Notes under the pieces: model-generated | What the model was told of the DNA's origin: nothing | Database searches by the model: none | What the model saw: the letters and a program-made list of their open reading frames with translations, nothing else | Assembly: GCA_015680685.1 (NCBI GenBank) | Contig: MNCI01029529.1 | Location: 51,495-115,494, forward strand | Length of the DNA: 64,000 nucleotides | Reading direction: 5' to 3' | DNA from: Gnetum montanum | Lineage: Eukaryota; Streptophyta; Gnetopsida; Gnetales; Gnetaceae | Part shown: one piece after another, positions 47,900 to 59,056 of the stretch | How the letters are laid out: each line of letters opens with the position of its first letter | How positions within the stretch are numbered: the stretch's first letter is position 1 | Translations under genes and position numbers: made by a program

Positions 47900-50042
47900 C
47901 CAAATTGCTTTATAACTACATCAACAATGGGTCAGATCAACAACACATGAGGGTTAATGACCCCAAAGATCCCACCATAATGGAACGCAAGAAATCTCTT
48001 ATACTTAGGGGACAATGTCTTGGTTTCATGATGATAAATGAAGAACATTATAACTTAATTTACACCAAGATCTAAGCTGGCATGCTAATCCTATGAGCAA
48101 AAGTAGAGGCCAAGATGGAAATCAAGCTCATCCATCAAATGGAAAGGAGTATATTTCCTCCTCCTATGAACAAATACCCCTCAATGTCATCTACGCTAGC
48201 ATCTCATCCCTTCTCATTGAGGTTGATGAAAACAACCAAAAGACTACCTTTGAGGGGTAATTAGAGGAGGAAGATGAATTCGGGGTAGATTTGGAGCTTG
48301 GAAACCTTGTGGGAGGACTTTTCCAATAATGGACCCCCAAGTCCATAGTCCCAGCCTCTACCTCCTTTGCCTCTTCCTCTAGGTAGGTCCCACCACCTTC
48401 ATTCTCATTGTACCCAACCATGTTCAGACCTATGCCAATCAGCACTGCATACCAAGCATAATCAGTGTTGTAGCCAACTACCTTTTACTTCTCCATGTCC
48501 CTTGCTACCCAACCTTGATCTGTACAACTATTGATGGTGATTTTACCACCAAAAATCCACTAACTACCCATGTAGGGCACACCATGGGCCCTCAAGTAAC
48601 CTAGGAGTTGTAGATCCCCTTTGTACCATTTGTGCCTCAAGTACTAGCACAAACATCCTTTTCCTTAGTTGTTCTACAAGCTACAACCATAGTGCAACCA
48701 TTCCCTTCTATATTACAATCCATAGTAAAGCCACAAGCCTTGCAACATATACCCCAACCATATGTATGAATCTTGTAGCCAATAGGACCACCAAAAGGAC
48801 TAGATCAATCCTTCTAGATGATCCAGGACCTAATGGAGGAGTTAGAGAGGCTTAAAGCTTTTACTTTGCAAACTATTAGGATTATGAACTTCTACCAGGA
48901 TGATCCCATTAGTCTTATGATCCCACCCTTGATACTTTCTCCTAGTGTCACTATTCCCTAACTTAGCAAGTATAATGAAGAAGGTGATTCCAATTCTTAC
49001 CTTATAACCTTTAGATCTAAGTGCTTACTATTGCAAACATGGCACCATACTATCATGAGGATTTTCCCAATGTCCTTGATTGGGAAAGGACTTGATTAGT
49101 ACCACAAATTACCTAGAGGATCCATATCCTCTTTAGAGGACTTGATAGCCCAGTCTGTCAACTACTTCAAGTATAACTTAAAGTCTAAAACCACACTTGA
49201 CTAACTTATGAAGGTTAAGTAGGGACCCCTAAGTTCATTCAATGGTGGAATGGACTACTGAATGAAATACCAGAACCCACCACTGAGGCCCACTTTTTAG
49301 GCATACTCAAGGGGGCAATGAACAATTTTATCAAGTTAAAACTTTACTATCTTAACCTATGGTCCCTTAGTTAAGCATTTTTCCAAACCAACAACATACA
49401 AAATGCTATGAAGGTCAAACATGATCTAGCCTACATAGCATATAAAAATCAACATAGATGGAGGGACAAGAAAAAGAATAAGCAAAACAACATGACCATA
49501 GCAACAATGACCAAAGAAGCAAAGATCACTAACTAGGGGCCAAGAAACAACCCACCCAAGGCCCTCACTAATAACCATGATAGCCACCCATCTACCTCTG
49601 GGGCCATCACATCAACTACCATAAGGCCAAATTTTTAGTGGAAGAACCAAAGCAAATATACTACCTTGTCTTTGAAATCACTTGAGTTACTAGATCAACT
49701 TTTGAAGAGTAGGCACATGCAATACAAATAGATGATCAAGCTTGCTTAAAAGAAGCATGAGCAATTATGAAAAGTAACCAGGGATCCCACTCAAGCAATG
49801 AAGGATGATCCCCAATTTCCTAGGTACTTTAAACTATATGACTTTTGGCATTATTAGCAATTGCCTAGTCATGATACAAACTTCTACCTTGTGCTGAAGG
49901 ATGACCTAAAGAGGATGATAGATAAGGGGAAGTTGGTCTTAGATTCTTCCAACTTGGTCTAACCACAAAATCAGTCGATGTAGGTTTACAAAGACCTGTT
50001 GAATGCTAATGATAGCCCTTATGTTATTTCAGCATTCAACAT
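47900..50042 (+). pseudogene. Tat-type Ty3/gypsy Gag relic
   Basis: From about 48820 the frame reads LMEELERLKAF, FYQDDPISLMIPPL, SKYNEEGDSNSYLITFRSK, MRIFPMSLIGKGLD, YHKLPRGSISSLEDLIAQSV, NYFKYNLKSKTTLD, LMKVK, then a zinc-knuckle-like end near 49820 (RYFKLYDFWHY, HDTNFYLVLKDDLKRMID). This is the Gag core and C-terminal region of Tat-lineage elements. Stops are frequent. It is cut at 50043 by the LTR of element J. Confidence 0.7.
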
Positions 50043-50853
50043 TGATGAGTGGCGAGGTACCCCTACACTCAACCATACGAATACGAGCGTAACACGTGCG
50101 ATCTGGTCGAACTCCGCAGACTAAGTGCCTACATGACTCATGGAACACTTAAGGTTAATTATTTGTTGTCTTTCCAAACTTACTTGTATTTTTCATAGTG
50201 TATGGTTAAGTAAGTCTGAGGTATATGATTTTTATAGCTTTTTCTGTTTTATCTCCTATGCTAGTGAGGTGAAGGGTTGAAGAGTCTAATTACTAACTTT
50301 AACTAACTAACTAAATTTGAATTAACCTAGTGTCAGCATCTATTCCCACTTACCATTCACACCCTGAACCAATGCAACCATGGTTACCAAACGCTAGTCG
50401 TTGCTGGGATCACCACGTGTAACAACGCACATGCTCGAAGCGGTCGTACTGAGGCACTTAACTAGGAGAGAAGGGTTGAGAAAGATTTAATTCCTAATAA
50501 AGCATGTAAATGATAAACAGTAAATAACAATAAATAAAATTCCTAATTAGCCTATTCCATGCACTGCAAGGTTTATCCAAGAAGCTCGTCTTTATTGCTG
50601 TGCACAAACTTGTGTTCAAGTACAATGTTTGCTCGAATAAAGATCTGTTCACTTAGGACTCCTATTGCAGGCACATGGAAAATATTCTATCTCTGGAGTG
50701 ATCAATCTGCTAGAGTTTCACTATGGTCTAAGCCTAGGATGATGAAACAAGGGAGAGCTGCCTCTTATTTATAGATATGACAGCGCACCGTGATATCACG
50801 TACATGATATCGTGACAGCCGTGCTATCGCGCATGCAATATCGCGTCTCATCA
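50043..50853 (-). repeat. 3' LTR of element J (811 bp)
   Basis: Plus strand begins TGATGAGTGGCGAGGTACCC, identical for 24 bases to the LTR at 697, and ends GCGTCTCATCA. TATA box on the minus strand at about 50763-50775. U3 carries palindromes, including CGTGATATCACG at 50789-50800. The middle differs from the LTR at 697, so they are subfamilies. Confidence 0.85.
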
Positions 50854-52952
50854 TACCCCCATGACTAAATGAAAACTCATCCTCAAGTTCCTTACAAAAT
50901 ATTGGGAAGGTATGGGATTATTGACTCAAATGAAACTAATGGGATGACATGTGAATGGATCATCATTACAAGACTTGACAAAATTGGTATTCATGACAAC
51001 AAGAGTGAACACCTTATTACATTTACATCAGGCCTCATTTGGCAGCTGAGAAAGAGAGAGAGAAAGAAGTGTTGTTGTTGCCAATGCCAAGATTGCGTCT
51101 TTCATTGTCCATCTGTAAGTGCATCATCAGTCTTGCTCCTTGCATAGCTACTTCCAGCACTACTCCATTCCAAGCATTCCTTCCAGATCTCTTCCGTTGT
51201 TGCATGATCACCATCTACACACACAACACAATCTTATATTAGCAAGGGTAATTGAATCATCATGTAATTGATACCATGCTTCAGTGTAACTCCATTGGCT
51301 AGGTTGTGGTATGGCTGATACGGATCTGGAGATATATTAATGATGACTACCGAAGCTGTAGGGGTTAGGAAAAAAAATTGGAAAAATTGAGGCTAGGAGA
51401 AGATCGAAAAAATCAGGCCCTATACCCCCATGACTAATCGTGAACCTCCGGTAGCATTATAATGGAGAAAAAAAAGGAATAAGAAAGATAGATAAAAAGG
51501 GACAACTATGACATCGATGATATGGATGTCAAGATGGAAATGAAAAAAATAAAATAGATTGCAAAAATGTTAGGGGAAAGAAGTTAACTGGTGCACCAAA
51601 TAGGAATGTTAGTGGGTCCTCCCCAAAGTAGGCTCATGCCCTTAATGCTCTAACAAACCCACATTCAGAGAGTCCGTAGGCTCTGGGAATATCATTTGGA
51701 ACAAGAGTCAAAGTCTTAACCACGAGAATTTACCAAAAAGAAAACAATGCATCTACCAAGATATACACTAATGATACAACTGACAATGAGGTGAACAATG
51801 GAGAGAAGGATGGAGAGAAGAGAATGGAATGGAATCCCAAGAACAAGGTGGTGTACAGCCCCTTGTGTGTTTCATGATTAATGTGACTTGGCAAATCTCA
51901 TTCCAACTCCGGCCTCAAACAAATCACATCCAGTGACTTCGCATTAATCCATTCATCTAATCCATCCTCTTGAAGTAACAAGAATGCATCTTCAAAGAGC
52001 CACCACCATTCCAACGAAATAACAAGGAGGAGAGAATGGGAAGCTAGAAGGGCCTTAGTTAGAGGGAACATTTTATTTTGAGTTTCATAACCAGTGCTTG
52101 TAGCCCAAATGATTATTCTGTTTAAGGGGTGTGCTTTGAATTCTCACTTTCTTTTCTTTTCTTCTTTTCTTTCTTCTCTCTTTTTTTTGTTTTATTTTTT
52201 TTTGTTTTTTTTGTTTTTTTGTTTTGTATTTTTATGCGTGAGAACCACACCATGCAAAGACTTTGTTATTTTTATTGCTCAGCTTCCTGATAATTGGGTA
52301 ATGTCAAAGCAGCAAGAAAACTCAAGAAGAACACATCCAAGCAGCCAAGAGAATGGCCAACACAAAAGCATCAAGTTCCCTTGAAGTCACACCCTTTTCA
52401 ATCCTTGAGTCCTTCCTTAGTTTGAGAAATGCCCAATCACCAATTCATTAGAGTTCTTATTTCAAAGGAACTGTACATTTCCAAGCCGAAAGAGACCATA
52501 GAAACTGGTGGATGAATGGATGAAGTGAACCCATTGCCTACCATATCAAAAGAAACATACCTTAGTATCAACATCATGACTTAAAGGGAAAAAACAAACA
52601 TTAGCAATCAATAGAAACACAGTTCATACCATCATGAAGAACACTTATTGGGTGACAAACTTACAGGGTGGATCACACACAGACACACACACACAAAAAA
52701 TGAAAAAGTATAACAATGTTGAAAAACAAAAATAAGAAAAGTTAAATAAATTTGGAAAACCAAAATGAGAAAAGTTAAAAAAATTTGTAAAAAAAACAAG
52801 AAAAATTAAAGAAATTTGTAAAACAAAAATGAGAAAAGTTAAGGAAATTTGTAAAACAAAAATGTGTAAAACAAAAACTAAAAAGAACTGAGGGCCCCAA
52901 ATAATTAACATAGGTGGCCATCTTCCTTATGATTGAATGGAAAGGGAGAGAT
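50854..52952 (-). other. 3' region of element J, no gene
   Basis: The segment GATGAGTTTTCATTTAGTCATGGGGGTA (in part) leads into the LTR and matches the decayed one of B1. A second CATGGGGGTATAGGGCC lies at 51435-51418. The block at 51610-51660 is the conserved CCTACTTTGGGGAGGACCCA of B1, F and G. At 52140-52230 is a T-rich tract, at 52674-52696 a CA microsatellite, and at 52700-52875 a 32-35-bp minisatellite (AATTTGTAAAACAAAAATGAG units). Confidence 0.65.
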
Positions 52953-53681
52953 CTAAAATAATGAGTGTTTGTTTGAATTTCGTAGAAGTGCCCAACTTCT
53001 CCGACTTGATGTTCTTAGATTAAGGGGTGGAAGTTGGCGACGCTCATATTCCAATGTATCTATGCCTTCGTTATTGGCATGGGTTGTTTCCTCAGTTCGT
53101 TCCATGCATATTTTTCGGTTGCTCTTTTGACTAGCTATCAACCATGGGGTGTCTACTACTTGTTGTGTGGTTGCTACATACAGGCATCTTTGTTTCAAAG
53201 TATCAAGGGCACACCTATTGCATAGAGGCATTTCCTCCATGTCATCACCCGATGAATCACTATATGTGATGCATGGAACTTTTCTCTTCTCAATCTTTCC
53301 ATAAATGTTTACCTTAGAGATTTCCACGGAAAGATTGCGGATCCCTAGGTACACATCTATCGTACTTAGCCATGGCCTTCCAATTATAATTAGGAAGTCC
53401 CCTTCGTTGTTGTTAACTTCTATCACTAGGAAGTCAGCTGGGTAAGACCAACCACACACAGTGGTAACAATGTCCTCCACCAATCCCAAGGGAATGGTGA
53501 TGGACTGGTTAGCCAGCTCAAGTTGAATGTTGCTCTTCTTAAGTTGGGGCAAGTTCCAGGCTTGATACATTTCTCGTGAAATTAAGTTGACTCCGGAACT
53601 TGAGTCAAGAAGAGCCTTATGTGGTTCGTTCTCGGTGATTTGTAGATAAGTTAAGGAACTTCTAGGGTCAGATAGTTTCAT
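52953..53681 (-). CDS. Aspartic protease of element J
   Basis: Open frame of 242 codons. HKALLDSSSGVNLIS carries the catalytic Asp, but the usual D-S/T-G reads DSS, so activity is doubtful. Then ELANQSITIPLGLVEDIVTTV, GWSYPADFLVIEV, GDFLIIIGRPWLSTID and YLGIRNLSVEI follow as in Athila-type proteases. The frame keeps an extra C-terminal part (NRCALDTLKQRC, ERRQLPPLNLRT) that would lead into RT, then stops next to the UTR. This marks the deletion point. Confidence 0.8.
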   Translation of the reverse strand: MKLSDPRSSLTYLQITENEPHKALLDSSSGVNLISREMYQAWNLPQLKKSNIQLELANQSITIPLGLVEDIVTTVCGWSYPADFLVIEVNNNEGDFLIIIGRPWLSTIDVYLGIRNLSVEISKVNIYGKIEKRKVPCITYSDSSGDDMEEMPLCNRCALDTLKQRCLYVATTQQVVDTPWLIASQKSNRKICMERTEETTHANNEGIDTLEYERRQLPPLNLRTSSRRSWALLRNSNKHSLF

Positions 53682-53789
53682 GGGAAGGTGGCCTACCTTG
53701 ATCTAGTCGGTTATGGTATATGTTAACATAATCATATGCGTTAAGCTCTATTGTCGGACTGAAGGGTGCTCCGAAGCCTTGTATGTTGG

Positions 53790-56020
53790 AGGAGCGATCA
53801 CAAACTCAACCGCTTGTTGTTGTCAGAGCTTGTCTGGGCTTTTGGTTCTGAAGAAAGGTCTTCTCTTTTTACGGTTGTTAGAGCTAGCAGTGGGTTGAAT
53901 GTTTACAACTCTCGTAGCATTTCGTTGCTGCGGTTGAGTGGGGAGTTTCCCTTTCATTGTTGGAGCAGGAGGTATTATGGGAACTACAAGTGGAAGAGGT
54001 GTGGATGGAGTTGAAGGATGGAATGAATGTGGAATGTCTCCTGGAGGAGAAGGAGTCCTCCTAAAGTACTCCCGAACTTGGTAGTGATGTTGGGGAGATG
54101 TGTGACTCATAGAGTCACTTGGAGAAACCAGCTGCTGCACGTAATAACCATAAGGATTAGGTTGCCGATAAGGGTACTATTGTCTCGATGGTGGCATCCC
54201 CCATGACTGTGGGTATTGCCACTGCTAATTTTGCCCGATGGGTTGTGGTGGAGTTCCACTTGGATAGTACATTAATGGTTGGTGGAACTGTCTTGGGTTA
54301 CCTTGAGGATAAGGTAACCTTCGGGGTGTCTACCATTGGTTAAGTCTCGGGTTGAGTGCATACACCACAGACTCTTGTAGATGTGAAATGATTCAACAAC
54401 ATCCCTTAGGATGGTCATATTGGCAAATCTTACATCCACTATCATCGTCTGTGTCTGAGTCCACAACCTCACCGGAGATAGTTATTTTCCTCTTACCCTT
54501 GTTATGTGCAGGGCCTGAATCTTGCCTCTTTTTCTTATCTTTGTCACTACTTCGTTCCACCTTAGACTCCTCTACAATTTTCAAGACAGTTTAAAGTCTA
54601 GAGTCTAAGGAATCCCAAAATTGATCCACCTTAGCTGATAATTCTATTGTTAGTTTTTGAATCGGCAAGGTTTTTCTATTCACCAACTCTTCTGAGTGGT
54701 GACTCATCCTCTTCATCGCAAAATATCACTCACTTCTTTCGAAGAGAGAGATCACGATTGTATTCTTCCGCACTTTCTCTTTTTTGTAGTTCACCTTCTT
54801 CTTTTGCTACTTGTTCCAATAATCGATGAATTTCATGGGCTTTAAGTTCTGATAATCTTCCTTGGGCATAAGTCCCAAGCATTCTCCTAGTTTCATACCT
54901 TAGCCCATCTATGATGTGGCAGAGTTGATCCCGCTGTGCATAACCATGGCCTAGGCAATGATGTAACAATGCGTAGTAGTGGCCCATGGCAGCATCCAAG
55001 GGTTCATGAGTACCTTGCTTCCATCCTTGGATCTGCTTATGCAAATTAAACGCTCTGGAGTACATTTGGTATTTATCGTTGAAGAGTTCTAACATCGTAC
55101 TCCACCTCCTAATGGTTTCTGGCTCTAAGGACCGGTACCAACTCTCTGCTTCCTTAATGAGTGTCCTGGGAAACAACTTTATTTTCTGCCACTCGTTCTC
55201 TATATTTTGCAAGGTGCAAGCATCATGAAATACCTGTAAATGATGTTGTGGATCAGCGTTGTATCCCCCTTCGAAGTGTGGGATATTGTTCATGTCTAAA
55301 CGCTTGATCCAACTATCTTTTAAATGCCTTGTTGGTATTCTCACTACCTTTGTTATATTCAACATGCTTCAGGTAGCAAGTAGGGGCTCATCATGATCAT
55401 CTCTTTCATGACGTCTATGATGTCTACGTTGTTCCCTACTTTTTCTTCGTTCATGCCCTTGTCCTCTCTCTCGACTCTCTCGTCGAGGTCTCTCATTTTT
55501 CCTACCTCTATCCTCACTATTATGCTCTCTATGACTGCGCCCAGAGGTGGAAGGAGAGGGTGAATGATGTGAAGAAGGGGAAGAAGAAGGAGAACCATCG
55601 CCATGACGATGTTTCCTACCTTCTCTTCTATGGCTTTGGCCCTGATCGTGATGACGATCTAAGTGCCTATCCTTGTCATCTGTTGTTGTTCCCTTAGTGA
55701 ACAGTTGGTGTTCAGAGGGATCAGAACTAGGGTTGTGTATCGTGGATCATAGGTTCTGATACCCCACCTCCTCACTTTCATTAAGAGGGGGAACATCTTT
55801 CGATAGAGAACCCGTTATGAGTGGTTCACCATTTTCGATTTCACTTAGGATGTGCTGGACCTCCTTCAATAGTGTATGTTGGCTCTCCTACCTTGAGTCC
55901 CTCATACATTGTACGGATGTAGGATGATAATCCCCTGTGTCAAAATCACCTATAACGTATTCAGCATAGAGCTGAGTCATGTCAATCTGTGCCAAAGCAC
56001 GGAGGAGCATGTTGGGGACT
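53790..56020 (-). pseudogene. Gag of element J with Arg/Ser/His-rich insert
   Basis: Structural protein of the element. The core, open from 55365 to 54730, reads LDMNNIPHFEGGY, HLQVFHDACTLQNIEN, KIKLFPRTLIKEAESWYRSL, KQGTHEPLDAAMGHYY, HIIDGLRYETRRMLG. Upstream, towards the gap, an N-terminal domain (NMLLRALAQIDMTQLYAEYV) and a long basic stretch of Ser/His/Arg (about 55660-55380, e.g. SPSSSPSSHHSPSPSTSGRS and RRESRERGQGHERRKSRE) precede DEPLLAT. Downstream is a zinc knuckle CKICQYDHPKGCC (about 54430-54390) and a Pro/Gln-rich tail (54140-53823). A handful of stops interrupt it. Start codon lost in the gap. Confidence 0.8.
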
Positions 56021-56202
56021 NNNNNNNNNNNNNNNNNNNNNNNNNNNNNNNNNNNNNNNNNNNNNNNNNNNNNNNNNNNNNNNNNNNNNNNNNNNNNNNN
56101 NNNNNNNNNNNNNNNNNNNNNNNNNNNNNNNNNNNNNNNNNNNNNNNNNNNNNNNNNNNNNNNNNNNNNNNNNNNNNNNNNNNNNNNNNNNNNNNNNNNN
56201 NN
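56021..56202. other. Assembly gap (182 N)
   Basis: Unknown bases. Left of it Gag runs on the minus strand; right of it RNase H runs on the plus strand. The two sides cannot be one simple element. Confidence 0.95.
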
Positions 56203-57867
56203 ATTGTAGTGTTTGCACTAGAAAAATTTAGGCACTATGTATTGAGATACAAAGTATTCATACACACAGATCATAGTGCAATCCGGTTCCTCATGAATAA
56301 GCCAATGGTAAGCCCCTGTATTATATGATGGCTAGTAATCCTACAAAAGTTTGATCTAACGATGATCAATCGTAAAGGCACCAAGAACATAGTTGCTGAT
56401 CATTTATCTTAGTTGCACTAGGATAGCAAAGAGGATGAGTATCCTATTTCTGATCACTTCCTTGATGAGTTCCTCTTTGCCGGTGTAGTGAATGACCAAT
56501 CACCCATGGAGACAAACTGGTATAGTAGCATTCTGACCTATCTCCTTACCCAACAAACACCACAAGACTTAGACCTTAAAAAGAAACAACAGTTTCTTCA
56601 TAGAGCCAAGTAATTTATGGAGATCAATGGACAACTTTATAAAGTATGTCCAGATGGCTTGGTTCGATGGTCTGTTCCTGATAGAGATCAATTGAGAGTT
56701 CTCCAAGATGCTCATGAGGGCCCTTGTGGGGATCATTATGCTGGGAGATGAACAACCATTAAGATCCTACTTGCAAGGTACTATTGGCCTATCTTATTCT
56801 GAGACACCCATCAATTCATCCAATCTTTTGAGTGCTACCAACGTGACAGGGGAATGACTGCTAGAATGGAGGATCCGTAACAATGGATTCAACCATTAGA
56901 ACCCTTTGACATTTGGGGAATCAATTTCATGGAGCCCATTACACCAATGTCCAATGGAAAAGCATACATCATAGTTTCTGTCGACTACTTAACAAAATGA
57001 GCTAAAGCAGCTGCTATTAAAGATTGCACCTCATCTATAGCTGCACGATTTGTCCAACAACAAGTCACCAACAGGTTTGGTATCCCACGTGCACTTATCT
57101 TAGATAATGGTACACACTTTACAAGTGCAACTTTTCAGAAGTTAATGCAATGCTTAAGGGTTGAGCACAAATTGACTACACCATACCACCCCCAAGCAAA
57201 CGGTCAAGCTGAGGTCACCAACAGGGAGATTACTAAGATACTAACCAAAACCATTAGCAAGTATAGGTGAGACTGGAGCACTAAACTGAATGATGCTCTT
57301 TGGGCATACCGCTCCACATGAAAATTCCCTATAGGCTACTCTCCCTACGAGTTAGTGTATGGAAAACTTTCAACGCTTCCTATCCAAAATGAGCTCCGTA
57401 TGCTAGCCACGACATGTGACCTCAACCTTGACCTCAATCCAGCACAAAAACAAAGGTTGATGACTCTTAACTTGCTATATGAGAACCGACTAGCTGCCTT
57501 GTCATCTTATGAGTTGCACAAGGCATTTAATAAACAATGTCATGACCTAAAAATTAAGAGAGTTAAGTACCAACCAAGAGATAAGGTTCTCTACTGGAAT
57601 CCCACACATGTGTCACAACGTACCAAATTTCAAACATTGTGGAAAGGACCTTACATTATCTATGCAAATTTTCCTTCAGGGACCATGACCATATATAAAT
57701 GTGAGAGCCTAGATAAGAGACTATTAGTCAATGTGCAACAAATAAAACCTTTCCATGAGTTTAGGTTAGCTAGAACATATGCTACCTCTATAAGTGGGCA
57801 ACCTTGCTTGTTATTTCGGATCTCATCCTTCCAATTCAGTCATGGGGGAGATGGACACCTTTGCTAA
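56203..57867 (+). pseudogene. RNase H end and integrase of Athila-like element F
   Basis: Starts inside RNase H: VVFALEKFRHYVL and HTDHSAIRFLMNKP. Integrase follows: DAHEGPCGDHYAGR, YYWPILF, ECYQRD (zinc domain with both expected Cys of CxxC altered relative to the family), the core [15 protein letters not shown] (first catalytic Asp is Asn, as in B1), ALILDNGTHF (second Asp), PQANGQAEVTNREI (Glu kept), and the C-terminal part open at 57355-57867 with YQPRDKVLYWNP, TLWKGPY and NVQQIKPFHEF. Far fewer stops than B1; most are TGA or TAG at expected Trp, Arg or Gln. Best preserved integrase here. Confidence 0.88.
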
Positions 57868-59045
57868 TCATTAAAGGCCCTTAGTTCTTTCTAAAAAAAA
57901 TTTTTACACATTTTTGTTTTGCACATTTTTGTTTTACACATTTCTTCAATCTTCTTGTTTTTTTTTTACACCATTGTTCATATTTTTACTATTTCTTTGT
58001 GTAATTACTTTATTTTGTTCGTCACCCAATAAGTGTTCATGATGGTGGCATGAATAATATCATATTGATTGCTAATGTTTGGATTTTACCTTTGAAGTAT
58101 GATGTTGATAATTAGGGTACGGTTCTTTTGATTAACAAGCAATGAGTCCACGTCGTTCATGCATCCATAAAATCCTATGGTTTTCCTTGGCTTGGAACTG
58201 TATAGTCCCTTCCTCTAATAAAACTATTAATGAATTGGTGACTGGGTATTTCTCAGATTGAGAAAAGACTCAAAGGATGAAAAGGGTGTGACTTCAAGGG
58301 GATTCTATGCATTTGTATTAGCTATTCTCTTGAGTGCTTGGATGCTTTTTGCTTGGGTTTTTCGCCATTCTAATCATTCACCAAATTACTAGAAGTTGAG
58401 TACATAAAAATAAGTCTTTGCATGGTGTAATTCTCACGCGAAAAACATAAAAAAAAACTGTGAGAATTCAAACCACACCCCTTAGACACAATAATGATTT
58501 TGTGCTACATGCACTGGTTATGGCACTGGAAAGACATGTTACCCATGCTTGAAGGTTTCCTCTAACTAAGGCCCCTTCTCACTTCCTGGTTCTCTATCTT
58601 GCTTTCCTCAGAGTGGTGGTGACTTTTTGTAGAGGCATTCTTGTTACTTCAAGGGGATGGGTTGGTCAAATGTGTTGATGCGAGGTCATTGAATGTGGAT
58701 TATTGAGCTTGGATTTGGAATGAGTTCTACTCAATCACATTAACCATAAATTACACAAGGGACTTTACACAACCTTGTTCTTGGGTTTCCACTCCATTCT
58801 CTACTCTCCACCTTTCTTTTCCATTTCTCACCTCATTTATGGTTAAATCATTAGTCTGTATCTTGGTTGATGCATTTTTCTTCCTTGGTAATTTCTTGTG
58901 GGTAAGTTTTTAACTCTTGCTTCCAATTGACATTCCTAGAGCCTATGGACTCTTTGGTTTGTGGATTTGTTGGGGCACTACAGGGATGCGCCTGCTTTGG
59001 GGAGGACCCATTGGCATTCCTTTTTGGTGCATTTGTTAAACTTCT
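57841..59045 (+). other. Element F: polypurine tract and start of the pol-ORF3 UTR
   Basis: CATGGGGGAGATGG at 57841-57854 overlaps the end of the integrase frame. Repeats of ACACATTTTTGTTTT follow (57903-57945). Blocks GAGTCCACGTCGTTCATGC (58144) and GGGGAGGACCCATTGGC (58996) match B1. F ends at about 59045, before any TATA box or ORF3, at an inverted junction with G. Confidence 0.65.
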
Positions 59046-59056
59046 TTGTAGTAGAC

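Larger units (their letters stand above)
50043..56020 (-). mobile_element. Athila-like element J, deleted for RT, RNase H and integrase
   Basis: Minus-strand order: Gag (from the gap at 56020 to about 53790), protease 53681-52953, post-integrase polypurine tract at 52932-52921, 3' UTR, second and third polypurine-like tracts (51435-51423 and 50865-50854), 3' LTR 50853-50043. Nothing of RT, RNase H, integrase or ORF3 remains between protease and UTR. The 5' LTR would lie beyond the gap. A non-autonomous derivative, inserted in the Tat Gag. Confidence 0.8.

Noticed and set aside
55359-55604. 81-codon minus-strand open frame
   Set aside because: Shifted frame of the Arg/Ser/His-rich part of J Gag; the true frame is continuous with the Gag core.
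55909-56328. Open frames across the 182-N gap
   Set aside because: Only the part after 56203 is coding (RNase H). The frames are artefacts of N translation.
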